NCBI GenBank assembly: GCA_035547425.1
Contig: DASZUU010000013.1
Coordinates: 74,275 to 138,274, forward strand
Reading direction: 5' to 3'
Length of the DNA stretch: 64,000 nt
Source of the DNA: Alloacidobacterium sp035547425
Lineage (GTDB): Bacteria > Acidobacteriota > Terriglobia > Terriglobales > Acidobacteriaceae
Notes under the pieces: generated by a model
What the model saw: the letters and a program-made list of their open reading frames with translations, nothing else
Told to the model about the DNA's origin: nothing
Database searches by the model: none
Shown: piece after piece, positions 25,462-34,242 of the stretch
How positions within the stretch are numbered: position 1 is the first letter of the stretch
Layout: each line of letters starts with the position of its first letter
Made by a program: the position numbers and the translations under genes

Positions 25462-26418
25462 GTGGTTTTCTTGTTTCGAACCCGTTTTCTTTTCGGCTGT
25501 TTGCTTGTGCTTTTAGCGGCCGGATGCAAGGCGCAGGATGCTCCTCTCAATCCTAAAGTAGACCGTCGCATCGAGATTCTGGTGCGTTCTCAACTCAATG
25601 TTCCGCAGGACTGGAACGTGGAGGTGGGCGCGCGCGCCAAGAGTGAAATCTCCGGATTCGATACAGTGCCGATCACTTTTTCCTCCAGCACCGATCCTTC
25701 CAAGCGGCAGACGCTCAACTTTCTCATCTCCAAGGACGGCAACACGCTGGCGCGTCTCTCGAAGTGGGATTTGAGTAAGAACCCGGCAGACAGCATTTCG
25801 ACGGACAGCCGGCCAGTCCGCGGCAATGCGCAGGCAAAGGTCACCATCGTGAACTTCGACGACCTGGAATGCCCTTACTGCGCCCGCATGCACGCGCAGC
25901 TCTTTCCCGATACGCTGAATCGCTACAAAGATCAGATCAAGATTATTTACAAAGATTATCCATTGATTGAGATCCATCCCTGGGCGCTGCGAGCTTCGAT
26001 TGACGCCAATTGTTTGGCAGCGCAGAACCCCACCGCATATTGGAACTACGTCGACTACCTACATACGCATGGCGAAGACATCACCGGACCAGACCGCGAT
26101 GCGGCAAAGTCAGCCGCTATGCTGGACAAGCTGGCGCGTGATGAAGGCCAGCGCAGCAGCCTCGACAACAGCAAGCTCAATGCTTGCCTTGCGAAGCAGG
26201 ACGATTCGGTGGTCCGTGCCTCGATGAAGGAAGGCGAAGCGCTTGGCGTGGATGGAACGCCTACATTATTTATTAATGGGGAGCGGCTCTCCGGGGCGTT
26301 GCCTGAATCGCAGCTATGGCTGGCCATCGATCGCGCGCTGAAGGCTGAGGGCGAGACTCCGCCGCCGGAACCCGCTTCGCAGCCGGGAACTCCGGCAAAA
26401 AGCTCAGGCGGAAGGTAG
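25462..26418 (+). CDS. DsbA-like thiol oxidoreductase lipoprotein
   Basis: A 318-aa periplasmic protein anchored by a lipobox (LVLLAAGC, lipidated C22). Residues about 115-300 form a thioredoxin fold of the DsbA/BdbD type with active site CPYC (C137, C140 in DLECPYCARMH) and the cis-proline loop GTPTLFING. A region of about 80 residues between lipobox and thioredoxin fold is of unknown type. Start: GTG at 25462 with GGAG upstream. It follows lptD by 53 bp and precedes a parvulin gene. LptD needs disulfides to be active in E. coli, so a dedicated role in LptD folding is a fair inference. C-terminal tail is Pro-rich. Confidence 0.9.
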   Translation: MVFLFRTRFLFGCLLVLLAAGCKAQDAPLNPKVDRRIEILVRSQLNVPQDWNVEVGARAKSEISGFDTVPITFSSSTDPSKRQTLNFLISKDGNTLARLSKWDLSKNPADSISTDSRPVRGNAQAKVTIVNFDDLECPYCARMHAQLFPDTLNRYKDQIKIIYKDYPLIEIHPWALRASIDANCLAAQNPTAYWNYVDYLHTHGEDITGPDRDAAKSAAMLDKLARDEGQRSSLDNSKLNACLAKQDDSVVRASMKEGEALGVDGTPTLFINGERLSGALPESQLWLAIDRALKAEGETPPPEPASQPGTPAKSSGGR

Positions 26419-26501
26419 ACGGCGGCTTTTCAGCAATGGACCTGACGATTATTCTGAAGAAACTGGTGAGCGCGACCGCCGCGCTCCCAAGGAGAGATGG
26501 A

Positions 26502-27605
26502 TTGCAACCTCAATTGAAAGCTACCCACGCTTCACGTTTGAACGCTTTAAAATTTCCGCAGCCGATGGCCTTTGTCGGCGTCGCTGCGCTGTGCCTGATT
26601 GGCATTGCCGGCTGCCGTCGCAGTCACGGGCCGGATGTGGTGGCCACAGTGAACGGCAAGCCGATTATGCGCGCAGAGGTGCAGCAGCTTTATGAGAACA
26701 ACCTCGGCGATTCGCAGCAGCAGCCGCCATCGAAAGAGCAGGCCGATATCGTGCGGCTCAATATTATCCGCAATCTTATCGACGAAGAAATTCTCATGGA
26801 GCGCGCGGCCAAGCTGAACCTTACGGCGACCGACGAAGAGGTAGAAAACCAGATCAATGAGCTGAAGGCGCCCTTTACGCAGGATGAATTCAACAAGCGC
26901 CTCGCGGCCAAGCATCTGACGCTTGACGATCTGAAGCATCAGATTCGCCGCTCGAAGACAGAAGACAAGCTGCTCAATAAAGAGATCAACTCGAAGATCA
27001 ACATCACGGATACCGATATCAGCTCGTACTACAACGCGCACAAAGCCGAGTTCAACCTGATCGAACCGATGTACCACCTGGCGCAGATCATGGTCACCGG
27101 CCAGCCGTTGCCTCCGCAGCAGCAGAACATCAACCTGCAGAACAGCAAAGCCACCAACGACGCCGAGGCAAAGAAGAAGATCGAGACCTTGCACAATCGC
27201 CTGGAAAGCGGCGAAGACTTTGGTCTGCTGGCGCAGAACTTCTCTGAGCGTCCGGATACTGCTTCAAATGGCGGGGATATGGGCTTCGTTTCCGAATCTC
27301 AGCTGCACGGCAGTCCTGACGTTTACGCTGCAATTGCGAAGATCAAACCGGGCCAGATCACGGACGTGCTGCCTGTCTACGATCAGCAGCATAAGCCCGT
27401 TGGCTACGCCATCTACAAGCTGCTGGACAAACAGGCCGCTGGACAGCGCGAGCTGAACGATCCTCGCGTGCAGCAAAGCATCCGCTCGCAGCTGCGCGAT
27501 GCCCGTTCGCAGCTTCTTCGCAATGCATATCTCGAAATGCTGCGTGACGAAGCTCGCGTGGAAAATTTCTTCGCCGAAGATATTTTCAAGAACGGCGCTC
27601 AGTAA
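26502..27605 (+). CDS. Parvulin-type peptidyl-prolyl isomerase lipoprotein, SurA/PrsA-like
   Basis: Periplasmic chaperone. From TTG at 26502 (AAGGAG seven nt upstream) the protein has 367 aa. An ATG at 26436 in the same frame is possible but gives a long hydrophilic lead. A lipobox LIGIAGC makes it a lipoprotein, unlike soluble SurA. A SurA_N-like chaperone domain follows (VVATVNGKPIMRAEVQQLY; LIDEEILMERAAKLNL), then one rotamase domain (HLAQIMV...ESGEDFGLLAQNFSERP...GGDMGFVSESQL...IKPGQITDVLPV) and a return to the chaperone domain. Downstream of lptD and the DsbA-like gene, it probably helps fold outer-membrane proteins, including LptD. Confidence 0.9.
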   Translation: MQPQLKATHASRLNALKFPQPMAFVGVAALCLIGIAGCRRSHGPDVVATVNGKPIMRAEVQQLYENNLGDSQQQPPSKEQADIVRLNIIRNLIDEEILMERAAKLNLTATDEEVENQINELKAPFTQDEFNKRLAAKHLTLDDLKHQIRRSKTEDKLLNKEINSKINITDTDISSYYNAHKAEFNLIEPMYHLAQIMVTGQPLPPQQQNINLQNSKATNDAEAKKKIETLHNRLESGEDFGLLAQNFSERPDTASNGGDMGFVSESQLHGSPDVYAAIAKIKPGQITDVLPVYDQQHKPVGYAIYKLLDKQAAGQRELNDPRVQQSIRSQLRDARSQLLRNAYLEMLRDEARVENFFAEDIFKNGAQ

Positions 27606-27624
27606 GAATCAAAAGAATATGAAA

Positions 27625-27657
27625 AACCCCATCCTTTGAACCGCGAGGGATGGGGTT
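27625..27657 (+). terminator. Rho-independent terminator of the lptD cluster
   Basis: Perfect 10-bp stem AACCCCATCC / GGATGGGGTT with a 13-nt loop, followed by CTTTGTTTT, 20 bp after the parvulin stop codon. Confidence 0.9.
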
Positions 27658-27688
27658 CTTTGTTTTACTGGAAGAACGGAGAAGATCA

Positions 27689-28681
27689 ATGACCCGTTAT
27701 GGAATCCTCGGCTTCGGCCATCACGCTATCAAACGCATGCTCCCCGGCTTCGCCGGAGCGAAGGAGTCCCAATTGGTTGGCCTTTGGCGGCGCGACTCTG
27801 AGAAGGCTGCCGCTAACGGTCGCGATTACAAGATTCCGCACGTCTTCGATTCGGCTGAAGCGCTCTGTGCGTCGCCGGAAATCGATGCTGTCTTCATTGC
27901 TTCGCCAGACGCGCTGCATCTGCCGCATGTTTTGATTGCCGCGCAGCATGGCAAGCATGTTCTTTGCGAAAAGCCTCTGGCCATGAACGCAGCTGAAGTG
28001 GAAAAGATGCTTTTCGCCACGCGTGCAACGGGCGTAGTTTTTGGAGTGGCGCAGAATATGCGTTATAACGCCAGTATCCAGCTCATGCGCGAGTGGATCG
28101 AGGAGGGCCGCATCGGCCAGCCGCTGCTGGCTCATTCTCAGTTCTGCTACAACGCGGAAAAAAGCCCGCGCGCGTGGATATATGATCCCACCGTAGCGCT
28201 GGGAGGTCCGATCGGCGATGTAGCTATCCACTGTTTGGATGGACTGCGTTACGTTCTTGGAACGGATGTCATCGAGGTCAGCACGCTGGCTCATAAAGAT
28301 GCGCAGTCGGGCGCGGTTGAATCGCATGCGGTGGTAAGCTTCGCATTCGGCAATGGAGCTACGGGAGCGGTCACCGTCACTACGCGCGGCTCGTATCGGT
28401 CGCTCATGGAAGTTACGGGCGAAACCGGCGTAATTCTCTGCGAAAACGGCCTTACGGTCGATCATCCGGTCGATGTCGTTCTGTATCGCCAGGACAAGAT
28501 TGCTGCTCACCAGCGTGTCTCGAACGCCGATGCCTACAGTCGCATGCTCGACAGCTTTTCCGCTGCCGTCGAGGCTCGCGGTAAGTATCTTGCCACCGGC
28601 GAAGATGCTCTGCATAATCAGCGCGTTCTCGATGCTGCTTATAAAAGCTGGCACACTGGGCAAAAACAGGCGATTGCGTAA
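27689..28681 (+). CDS. Gfo/Idh/MocA family oxidoreductase
   Basis: A 330-aa cytosolic NAD(P)-dependent oxidoreductase without signal peptide. Rossmann motif RYGILGFGHHAIKRM at the N-terminus, TPDALHLPHVL-like SPDALHLPHVLIAAQHGKHV, and the EKP motif in CEKPLAMNAAEV. GGPIGDVAIHCLDGLRYVLG supplies the conserved Asp/His of the substrate site. Start at 27689 has GGAG upstream. It differs in cell location from the Tat-exported paralogue at 7950. It stands alone between a terminator and an inverted repeat; substrate unknown. Confidence 0.9.
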   Translation: MTRYGILGFGHHAIKRMLPGFAGAKESQLVGLWRRDSEKAAANGRDYKIPHVFDSAEALCASPEIDAVFIASPDALHLPHVLIAAQHGKHVLCEKPLAMNAAEVEKMLFATRATGVVFGVAQNMRYNASIQLMREWIEEGRIGQPLLAHSQFCYNAEKSPRAWIYDPTVALGGPIGDVAIHCLDGLRYVLGTDVIEVSTLAHKDAQSGAVESHAVVSFAFGNGATGAVTVTTRGSYRSLMEVTGETGVILCENGLTVDHPVDVVLYRQDKIAAHQRVSNADAYSRMLDSFSAAVEARGKYLATGEDALHNQRVLDAAYKSWHTGQKQAIA

Positions 28682-28705
28682 CTGGCGTTACTTTGTCTTT
28701 TCTGG

Positions 28706-28787
28706 GCGCAGCGTAGGACCTGCTTTTTGCCTGCTGAAGCACCCTTCAAAATTCCATAACTTCCTGAGAGCAGGTCCTTCACTGCGC
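28706..28787. repeat. Imperfect long inverted repeat made of two repeat copies
   Basis: GCGCAGCGTAGGACCTGCT (28706-28724) pairs with AGCAGGTCCTTCACTGCGC (28769-28787) with two mismatches over 19 bp and a 44-nt loop. Each arm resembles the GTCATCCTGAGCGAAGGATCTGC-type repeat, so this is probably two copies facing each other. It follows the Gfo/Idh stop by 25 bp and may act as its terminator. The rest of 28682-28951 shows nothing else. Confidence 0.65.
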
Positions 28788-28951
28788 TTGGGATGCAGCA
28801 CGTATGCAGCTCATAAATATTTTTCCTCCTCCGAAACGCCCGCTTCCTTTCCCTCACTACTGAGATGTACAGGCTCGATGTTGAAGGAAGCGGAGCATTC
28901 CCTCTCCTGATTGCGGCCCCCAAGAGCCATTGTTTTGCCGTGGAGGTTTGC

Positions 28952-29539
28952 ATGTTTAGGGAGATGAAAACGGCAGGCGCTCTCCTGCTTGCCGGACTGC
29001 TGGCTGGTTGCTGTAACCCTGCAAATATTGGATCTGTTCCGGTTCCTCTGAATGGGCAGCAGACCAATATGTGGTGCTGGGCAGCAAGCGGGCAGATGAC
29101 TATGAACTATCTGCATCCAGCCTCGAATGTGCAGCAATGCGATGAAGCCAACAAACGCTTCGGGTTGAGCAGCTGCTGCAACTCGCCTGTGCCGACAGCC
29201 TGCGTCAACGGCGGCTGGCCGGAATACGAAAAATACAACTTCAAGGCTGACACCACATCGGATGCTCCGCTTACCTGGGCGCAGATTCAAAGCCAGATTT
29301 ATTGCGCCAAAAAGCCTTTTGCCTTTTCCTGGCACTGGAACAGCGGCGGCGGCCACATGATGGTGGCTACCGGATATGTAACTATTGACGGCACAAATTA
29401 TGTGAGCGTCAACAACCCTTGGCCCCCCACCGGAGGCGTACAGGAAATCTATACCTATGACAAGTATGTGGGCGGAACGGGGTGGGACCATTCGCACTGG
29501 AACGACTATTACAACATCACATACACGGGAGGACAGTAG
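28952..29539 (+). CDS. Papain-like cysteine protease lipoprotein
   Basis: A 195-aa secreted protein. Start at 28952 has a clear GGAGG; it then reads as a lipoprotein (LLAGLLAGCC, lipidated C20). The mature part has the layout of a papain-like fold of the C39/C70 (AvrRpt2-like) kind: oxyanion Gln (Q36/Q37) and nucleophile C42 in QQTNMWCWAAS, catalytic H135 in SGGGHMMVATGY, and N154/N155 in SVNNPWPP. Several other cysteines (C63, C75, C76, C84, C118) could form disulfides. It is followed 1 bp later by another lipoprotein gene, so the two are a co-translated pair. Target unknown. Confidence 0.85.
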   Translation: MFREMKTAGALLLAGLLAGCCNPANIGSVPVPLNGQQTNMWCWAASGQMTMNYLHPASNVQQCDEANKRFGLSSCCNSPVPTACVNGGWPEYEKYNFKADTTSDAPLTWAQIQSQIYCAKKPFAFSWHWNSGGGHMMVATGYVTIDGTNYVSVNNPWPPTGGVQEIYTYDKYVGGTGWDHSHWNDYYNITYTGGQ

Positions 29540-29540
29540 T

Positions 29541-30161
29541 ATGCGAGCCTTTTTACTTACAGTCTGCGTCTTCCTGATTGTGGGATGTTCGCAGCACAAA
29601 GCCGAGCCGAAACCTCCGGCACAACAGCCGCAGGAAGCCGCCACCAATGCCATAGGCGTGCTGCAGAAGCTGGTTAACGAACAGAACTATAAAAGCCTAG
29701 GCTTTCAATCTCTGGATGAAGTGAAGCAGGCGCAGCTTGGGCAGCCCATGGAAGTTTTTAACATTGGGCTGGATAAGATCAAGAGCTACCAGGCAGGTGA
29801 AGACCCGAATCAACTTCTGACGGCGAGCGCCGAGACGATATATCCGGTCACGGTGAGTAACGCTGTTCGCACCGGCGTCACAATAGTGCATAAAGAGCGA
29901 GGCTACGAGCCTTCCAGCTTCGGAAACGCCGATATTGTCAAGCGCCTGTCCGCCTATCGGCAGACGACAGCCGATTTCGTCGCCCGCATCCCGGCATTCA
30001 ATATGTACTTTATCGGGCGGCATGTGGATACCCGGGTTGTACTGGTGCCGATCGTCAGCGACCCGCGGCTCAAAGTGCAGGCAGGCGAAGCCACCCCGCT
30101 GGAAGTTGTCATCGATCAGTTGCGGCCTTACGTAAACGCTTATAACGGATTGCCGATGTAA
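29541..30161 (+). CDS. Lipoprotein of unknown function, partner of the papain-like protease
   Basis: A 206-aa lipoprotein (MRAFLLTVCVFLIVGCSQ, lipidated C16) with GGGAGGA before the ATG, one base after the stop of the protease gene. After a Pro/Gln-rich linker (about 20-35) a globular region of mixed alpha/beta character follows (VLQKLVNEQNYKSLGFQSLDEVKQAQLGQPMEVF begins it). No family recognised. The tight coupling suggests an inhibitor, substrate-presenting or anchoring partner of the protease, but nothing in the sequence decides this. Confidence 0.8.
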   Translation: MRAFLLTVCVFLIVGCSQHKAEPKPPAQQPQEAATNAIGVLQKLVNEQNYKSLGFQSLDEVKQAQLGQPMEVFNIGLDKIKSYQAGEDPNQLLTASAETIYPVTVSNAVRTGVTIVHKERGYEPSSFGNADIVKRLSAYRQTTADFVARIPAFNMYFIGRHVDTRVVLVPIVSDPRLKVQAGEATPLEVVIDQLRPYVNAYNGLPM

Positions 30162-30229
30162 ACTTCGGCAACGGTTTCAGACACTCGGTTTCACTTGGGG
30201 GAGGGGAGCCGCGTTTCTGAAAAATGCAA

Positions 30230-30269
30230 GAGCCGGATGCCGACAGCGCAAGCCGTCCGAATCCGGCTC
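30230..30269 (+). terminator. Weak terminator-like hairpin
   Basis: GAGCCGGAT / ATCCGGCTC, 9 bp, with a 22-nt loop, followed by CCTGCTGATTTTC. It lies 69 bp past the lipoprotein stop. Confidence 0.45.
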
Positions 30270-30333
30270 CTGCTGATTTTCACAGCGCTTTTTCTGCTTC
30301 CGGAGTATCCTGCCATCGAGGCAGGAGCCGCTC

Positions 30334-30534
30334 ATGAAAAAGACGGTCAATTTTCTGGCATGGAGTATCGCGCTCACTCTCGTCTTCTATTTTCTGGCAG
30401 ACCGCCTGTTGCCTCCGCCACCGCCTTCGACACAAATGATCCTGCTCTTTGCCGGGATCGCGGTCATTGTCGTCTGGATCGTGCAGTGTATTCTCAGCTT
30501 TCGGCATAAGAATAGCTTTTCTAAAAAAGGCTGA
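30334..30534 (+). CDS. Small two-helix membrane protein
   Basis: A 66-aa protein with two membrane helices (about 6-24, NFLAWSIALTLVFYFLADRL, and 36-58, ILLFAGIAVIVVWIVQCIL) joined by a proline-rich loop (LLPPPPPSTQ) and a basic C-terminus. The ATG at 30334 has GGAG about 8 nt upstream. Its stop lies inside the convergent terminator at 30526-30560. No family recognised. Confidence 0.65.
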   Translation: MKKTVNFLAWSIALTLVFYFLADRLLPPPPPSTQMILLFAGIAVIVVWIVQCILSFRHKNSFSKKG

Positions 30535-30560
30535 TCGGATGCCATCTCAAATCAGCCTTT
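30526..30560. terminator. Bidirectional terminator
   Basis: AAAGGCTGAT / ATCAGCCTTT arms with a 15-nt loop between the convergent small membrane protein and M1 peptidase genes. The flanking A-run gives a T-run for the minus-strand gene. Confidence 0.8.
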
Positions 30561-30561
30561 C

Positions 30562-32571
30562 CTATTGCTGCGCTCTCTTTTCGTTATTGCTGCGATCGTC
30601 ATCGGGGAGCTGGTGATCGGGATCGACGACGACGGAGGCGATGGGAGATTTGCTCTCCGGGGTCCATGTATAGGTTCCCTTCGACATCCACGTTTCTACC
30701 GGCAGCTTGAGGCGCGTCTTTGTGCCGTCCTGGAAAACGGCTTCTACCGTGGTCGGCAGCACAAGCTGGCCGCGGTTGCTCAGTGTCACCGTCGAGCCAT
30801 CGATCTTGTCCACGGCGACATCGTACTTCCAGTTATTCAGATACCATCCATTCCAGAACCAGCTCAGATCTTCGCCGCCTTCGCTTTGCATTTCGCGGAA
30901 GAAGTCCGAAGGTGAAGGGTGCTTGTAGGCCCAGTCGCGGATGTATTTGCGGAAGGCCCAGTCAAAGCGATCGGGACCCAGAATCTGCTCGCGCAGCAGA
31001 ACCATGCCGTACGCGCCTTTGAAGTAGCTGATCGGATGCCCCAGCGCAAAGCCGTAGGAATCGGCCTGCATCATCAGTGTTCCAGCATCGGGATTATCGA
31101 GCACTTTCAAGATCATGTCCGGGGGTTCGCCGCCGGCTGAGTATTCCGAGTCGCGCTTCGGTCCATACTTGCCGTTGGCGTATGTGGCCGATTCATCGAT
31201 GTCGATGAAGGTGTTGAAGCCCTCATCCATAAAGGCATGGCGACGCTCATTCGAGCCGACGATCATCGGGAACCAGTCATGGCCGATCTCATGGGCCGTG
31301 ACCCAGAAAAGAAACGAGCCGTGATCGGGAATGCCGTCGAAGACGATGCCCGGATATTCCATGCCGGTCGAGAAGCCGGCCACGTTGATGGCAGCAGGCC
31401 AAGGGTACGGATACCACTGCTTCGAGAAATGCTCGACCGTATCCTTCACATATTCTGTCGATTTGTCCCACGCATCCGCGCCCACGCTCTCCGGCGGGTA
31501 GACGCTCATCGCCAGCGACTTTTTGCCATCGGGCAGGTTGATGCGCGCCGCATCCCACACAAACACCGGAGATGCGCTCCACGCTACATCGCGCGTATGC
31601 TCCATGTGGAAGTGCCATGTCAGCGTGCCGCTCTGTTTCGGACGGCTGGCCGCATCGGTCACCTCGCTGGGCTTGCGAATGTATACGGTGGCATCGCTGT
31701 TGCGTGCCTGTTCGAGCCGGTCCAGCTCTGTTTTCGTGAGTACATCTTTCGGATTGACCAGTTCGCCGGAACCGGCAACGATCATGTTTGCAGGCACGGT
31801 AACGAAGTAATCGAAGTTGCCATACTCCAGATAAAATTCGCTGCCCAGATAGGGCAGTGTATCCCAGCCGCGCAGGTCGTCGTACACGCACATGCGCGGA
31901 TACCACTGCGCCATGTCGTAAATCTCGCCCTGCTTCGACATGCCCCATGACGTGCGACCGCCCCACTCGCCGGGAATCTGGTAGTGGTACTGGATGTGAA
32001 TCTTCAGCCGCCCGCCATGCCCGGCTAAGGGCTGCGCCAGCCGAATCTGCATGCGCGTGTCGTTGATGATGTATTCAGCTTTGGTGGTCTGCTTACCGCT
32101 TTCAATTTCAACCGAATCGAAGATGTAGCCTTCAGATGAAGGACTTTCGCCTGTGGCCTGTGCCTTGCGACGCCGCATCATGCCGCCAAAGATCGCTTGC
32201 GCGCGCGAATCTTTGCGGTAGATATTTTGGTCCAACTGCACCCACAGGCTCGGCAGCATGTCCGGGCTGTTGTTGGTATAAGTGATTATCTCGTCGGTAC
32301 GAAGCTGTTTCGCCGCCGTGTCGAGCGTTGCGTGCAATTCGTAGTCCGCTTCATTCTGCCAGTAGCCCGGCCCCGGCGCGCCGTTGCTCGAACGATACGC
32401 ATTCACCGGATCAGGCAGCGATAGCGGCGCGAATGTCAGGCGTGGATCGTAGGTAGCAGTTGTCTGCGCGTGCGCTGCAAGCCAAATCATGCAAAAGCCC
32501 GAAACCATGCCAAACCGTCCACAAAAGCCAAACACAGAGCGACAAAAGGAAAGCACTAGGAACCTTCTCAT
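30562..32571 (-). CDS. M1 family zinc metallopeptidase (secreted)
   Basis: A 669-aa exported peptidase of the gluzincin clan. Zinc motif HExxH-x18-E: HEIGHDWFPMIVGSNERRHA followed by FMDEGFNTF. The usual GAMEN exopeptidase motif appears as GMEYPG (STGMEYPGIVF). N-terminal beta-saddle domain begins ATYDPRLTF... and includes DMAQWYPRMCVYDDLRGW, a common feature of the bacterial subgroup. From the start at 32571 there is a signal peptide (MRRFLVLSFCRSVFGF..., cut near AHAQ). A GTG start at 32610 is possible. Likely role is periplasmic or outer-membrane peptide degradation. Confidence 0.9.
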   Translation of the reverse strand: MRRFLVLSFCRSVFGFCGRFGMVSGFCMIWLAAHAQTTATYDPRLTFAPLSLPDPVNAYRSSNGAPGPGYWQNEADYELHATLDTAAKQLRTDEIITYTNNSPDMLPSLWVQLDQNIYRKDSRAQAIFGGMMRRRKAQATGESPSSEGYIFDSVEIESGKQTTKAEYIINDTRMQIRLAQPLAGHGGRLKIHIQYHYQIPGEWGGRTSWGMSKQGEIYDMAQWYPRMCVYDDLRGWDTLPYLGSEFYLEYGNFDYFVTVPANMIVAGSGELVNPKDVLTKTELDRLEQARNSDATVYIRKPSEVTDAASRPKQSGTLTWHFHMEHTRDVAWSASPVFVWDAARINLPDGKKSLAMSVYPPESVGADAWDKSTEYVKDTVEHFSKQWYPYPWPAAINVAGFSTGMEYPGIVFDGIPDHGSFLFWVTAHEIGHDWFPMIVGSNERRHAFMDEGFNTFIDIDESATYANGKYGPKRDSEYSAGGEPPDMILKVLDNPDAGTLMMQADSYGFALGHPISYFKGAYGMVLLREQILGPDRFDWAFRKYIRDWAYKHPSPSDFFREMQSEGGEDLSWFWNGWYLNNWKYDVAVDKIDGSTVTLSNRGQLVLPTTVEAVFQDGTKTRLKLPVETWMSKGTYTWTPESKSPIASVVVDPDHQLPDDDRSNNEKRAQQ

Positions 32572-32766
32572 TGAAGTTTGATACTTGGTGCTCACAGAGT
32601 ACACGCCCACGGGGCAATTTCAGCAGACGTTTTTCCGCTATGACTCTTTGTTTTTCTGCATATAAGCAGGAGTCGGGGAGTATCAGCATGTGCCCCGACA
32701 GGCGAGTTCACGAAAAGGACGATTCTTGCAACGCGAGATAATAAAAGAACAGCTATCCTGTCACCG

Positions 32767-34138
32767 ATGGCATTTCTGCGATCTGTCCGAAGGCTCTGGC
32801 GACGTCGGCGCTGGAGAAAGCGTTCCATTTTCGCTACGCAGGATGTAGGCTTGCGTGAGCGCACGCAGGCTTTCTGCGATGCGACCAGCGCGGGCATGCG
32901 CACACGCCGTATCGTCGCACTCTTCGCCTATATCTGGAATCGCCCTGCGGATCGCGCCTTCATCACGTCGCTGCTTCGCTGGATTCGTCTTCTTGAGCAC
33001 GACAAGAAACTGCGTCACCATTTCGACACAGCATGGTGTGAGCTGCTGGCGGGCCTTGATTCGGTGCCGCTTTTTGCGGATGCAGGATTACCCGCCAGCC
33101 CAGCCTTGCTGCATGAAACCTTCCGCCGTCTCTTCCAGCGACTGTTGCCGACAGCGCGTGAGGAGTCGGATACGGCGCGGCTATTCACCGCTATTTTTTC
33201 TTCCGGAAGAACGGTGGAGCGTTTCGTACAGCTCAATGATGTCGTTTTTGCACGGCTCGTACGCATTCTCTGGCCACAGACCGGACTCGATGCCGTGCCT
33301 CATATGGGCGAGGATCTTCGCCAGTCTCTCAATCTGCTGGCCACGCGCGTTGCCGGGAGAGGCGTGACTGCCGCTGTTCGTCAGCGCGGGAGCACTCGCA
33401 CAGTAGAAGAGTCACCGTTTTATCAGCTGATCTTCGCCACAGAAGAATTTCTAAACACATATGAAGACGATCCTCACGCGCTCGAAAACTGGCAGACCGC
33501 CGTATACGCCTGCCGCAATGAGCTGATCCAGGTGCAATTGCACATGGAAGACGCCGGCGTCAGCACGGCTCTTGTCTTCGATCTCACCAGTATGGACGCA
33601 GCTCTGGACCGCATGCAGCTTCTTGCTGCCACGCTTGCATCGAGTTCACACCGGATGGCGCGTCCTGCGCGTCAACTGCTCAACACACTTGTCGCCGGAC
33701 GCCTGGAAGATACACAGCTCGGTCCGCTCATTCGTCAGAATTTGAATCTGCTTGCGCGCAAGACTGTTGAACGCACTGGCCACAGCGGTGAACATTACAT
33801 TGCCAATAATCGCCGCGAGTATTGGCAGATGTGGCTGGCAGCACTGGGAGGCGGCCTGCTATGGCGTCAGCTCATTCGGACATCACTGGTTCTATTATGC
33901 CGTTGCTGGAATCGGAATGACCTTTGTGCTCAACCTGAGCGTAAGCTTTGCCATCGCATCGATCACTGCATTGCGCGCCTACAATGTTCGACACAGCGAG
34001 CGAGTCAAAATCCTGAAATATCTGCTGAAACAAATATGGCAGCATCCACTACGCTTCGTTTTGCCACTTGAGCGGCCCGTCAAAGTCAACGATGTTGCCG
34101 GTACAGCTTCCCCGTCCATCGTCGACTCAGAGAGCTAA
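32767..34138 (+). pseudogene. Gcr-type 'site-specific recombinase' family gene, internally deleted and frameshifted
   Basis: The first about 365 codons (to near 33860) match the N-terminal part of the Gcr family (COG4389, a large protein of about 650-700 aa whose recombinase label is doubtful): AFITSLLRWIRLLEHDKKLR and RREYWQMWLAALGGGLL. After that the frame becomes nonsense for about 70 codons. The family's C-terminus is found in another frame (GIGMTFVLNLSVSFAIASI...LLKQIWQHPLRFVLPLE) from about 33905 to the stop at 34138. The multi-helix membrane region that should lie between is almost wholly absent. So the gene has lost several hundred base pairs and its frame at about 33850-33905. Confidence 0.75.
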
Positions 34139-34191
34139 AAGAAAGTCATGCTGTAGTCGTCAGAATGACGATTGAAGCAAATGTCGGGTGC

Positions 34192-34214
34192 CCCACATCT
34201 CGAAGAAATGTGGG
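34192..34214. repeat. Short intergenic hairpin
   Basis: CCCACAT / ATGTGGG arms around a 9-nt loop, in a GGGTGCCCCACATCTCG context, between the decayed gcr gene and the convergent membrane-protein gene. Possible terminator without T-run. Confidence 0.45.
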
Positions 34215-34242
34215 ATCGCATGCAACAGTGCAACAAAGAGAA

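Noticed and set aside
32767..34138. Mobile element based on the 'site-specific recombinase' name
   Set aside because: The Gcr family has no tyrosine or serine recombinase active site, no inverted repeats or target duplications are visible, and the gene is broken.
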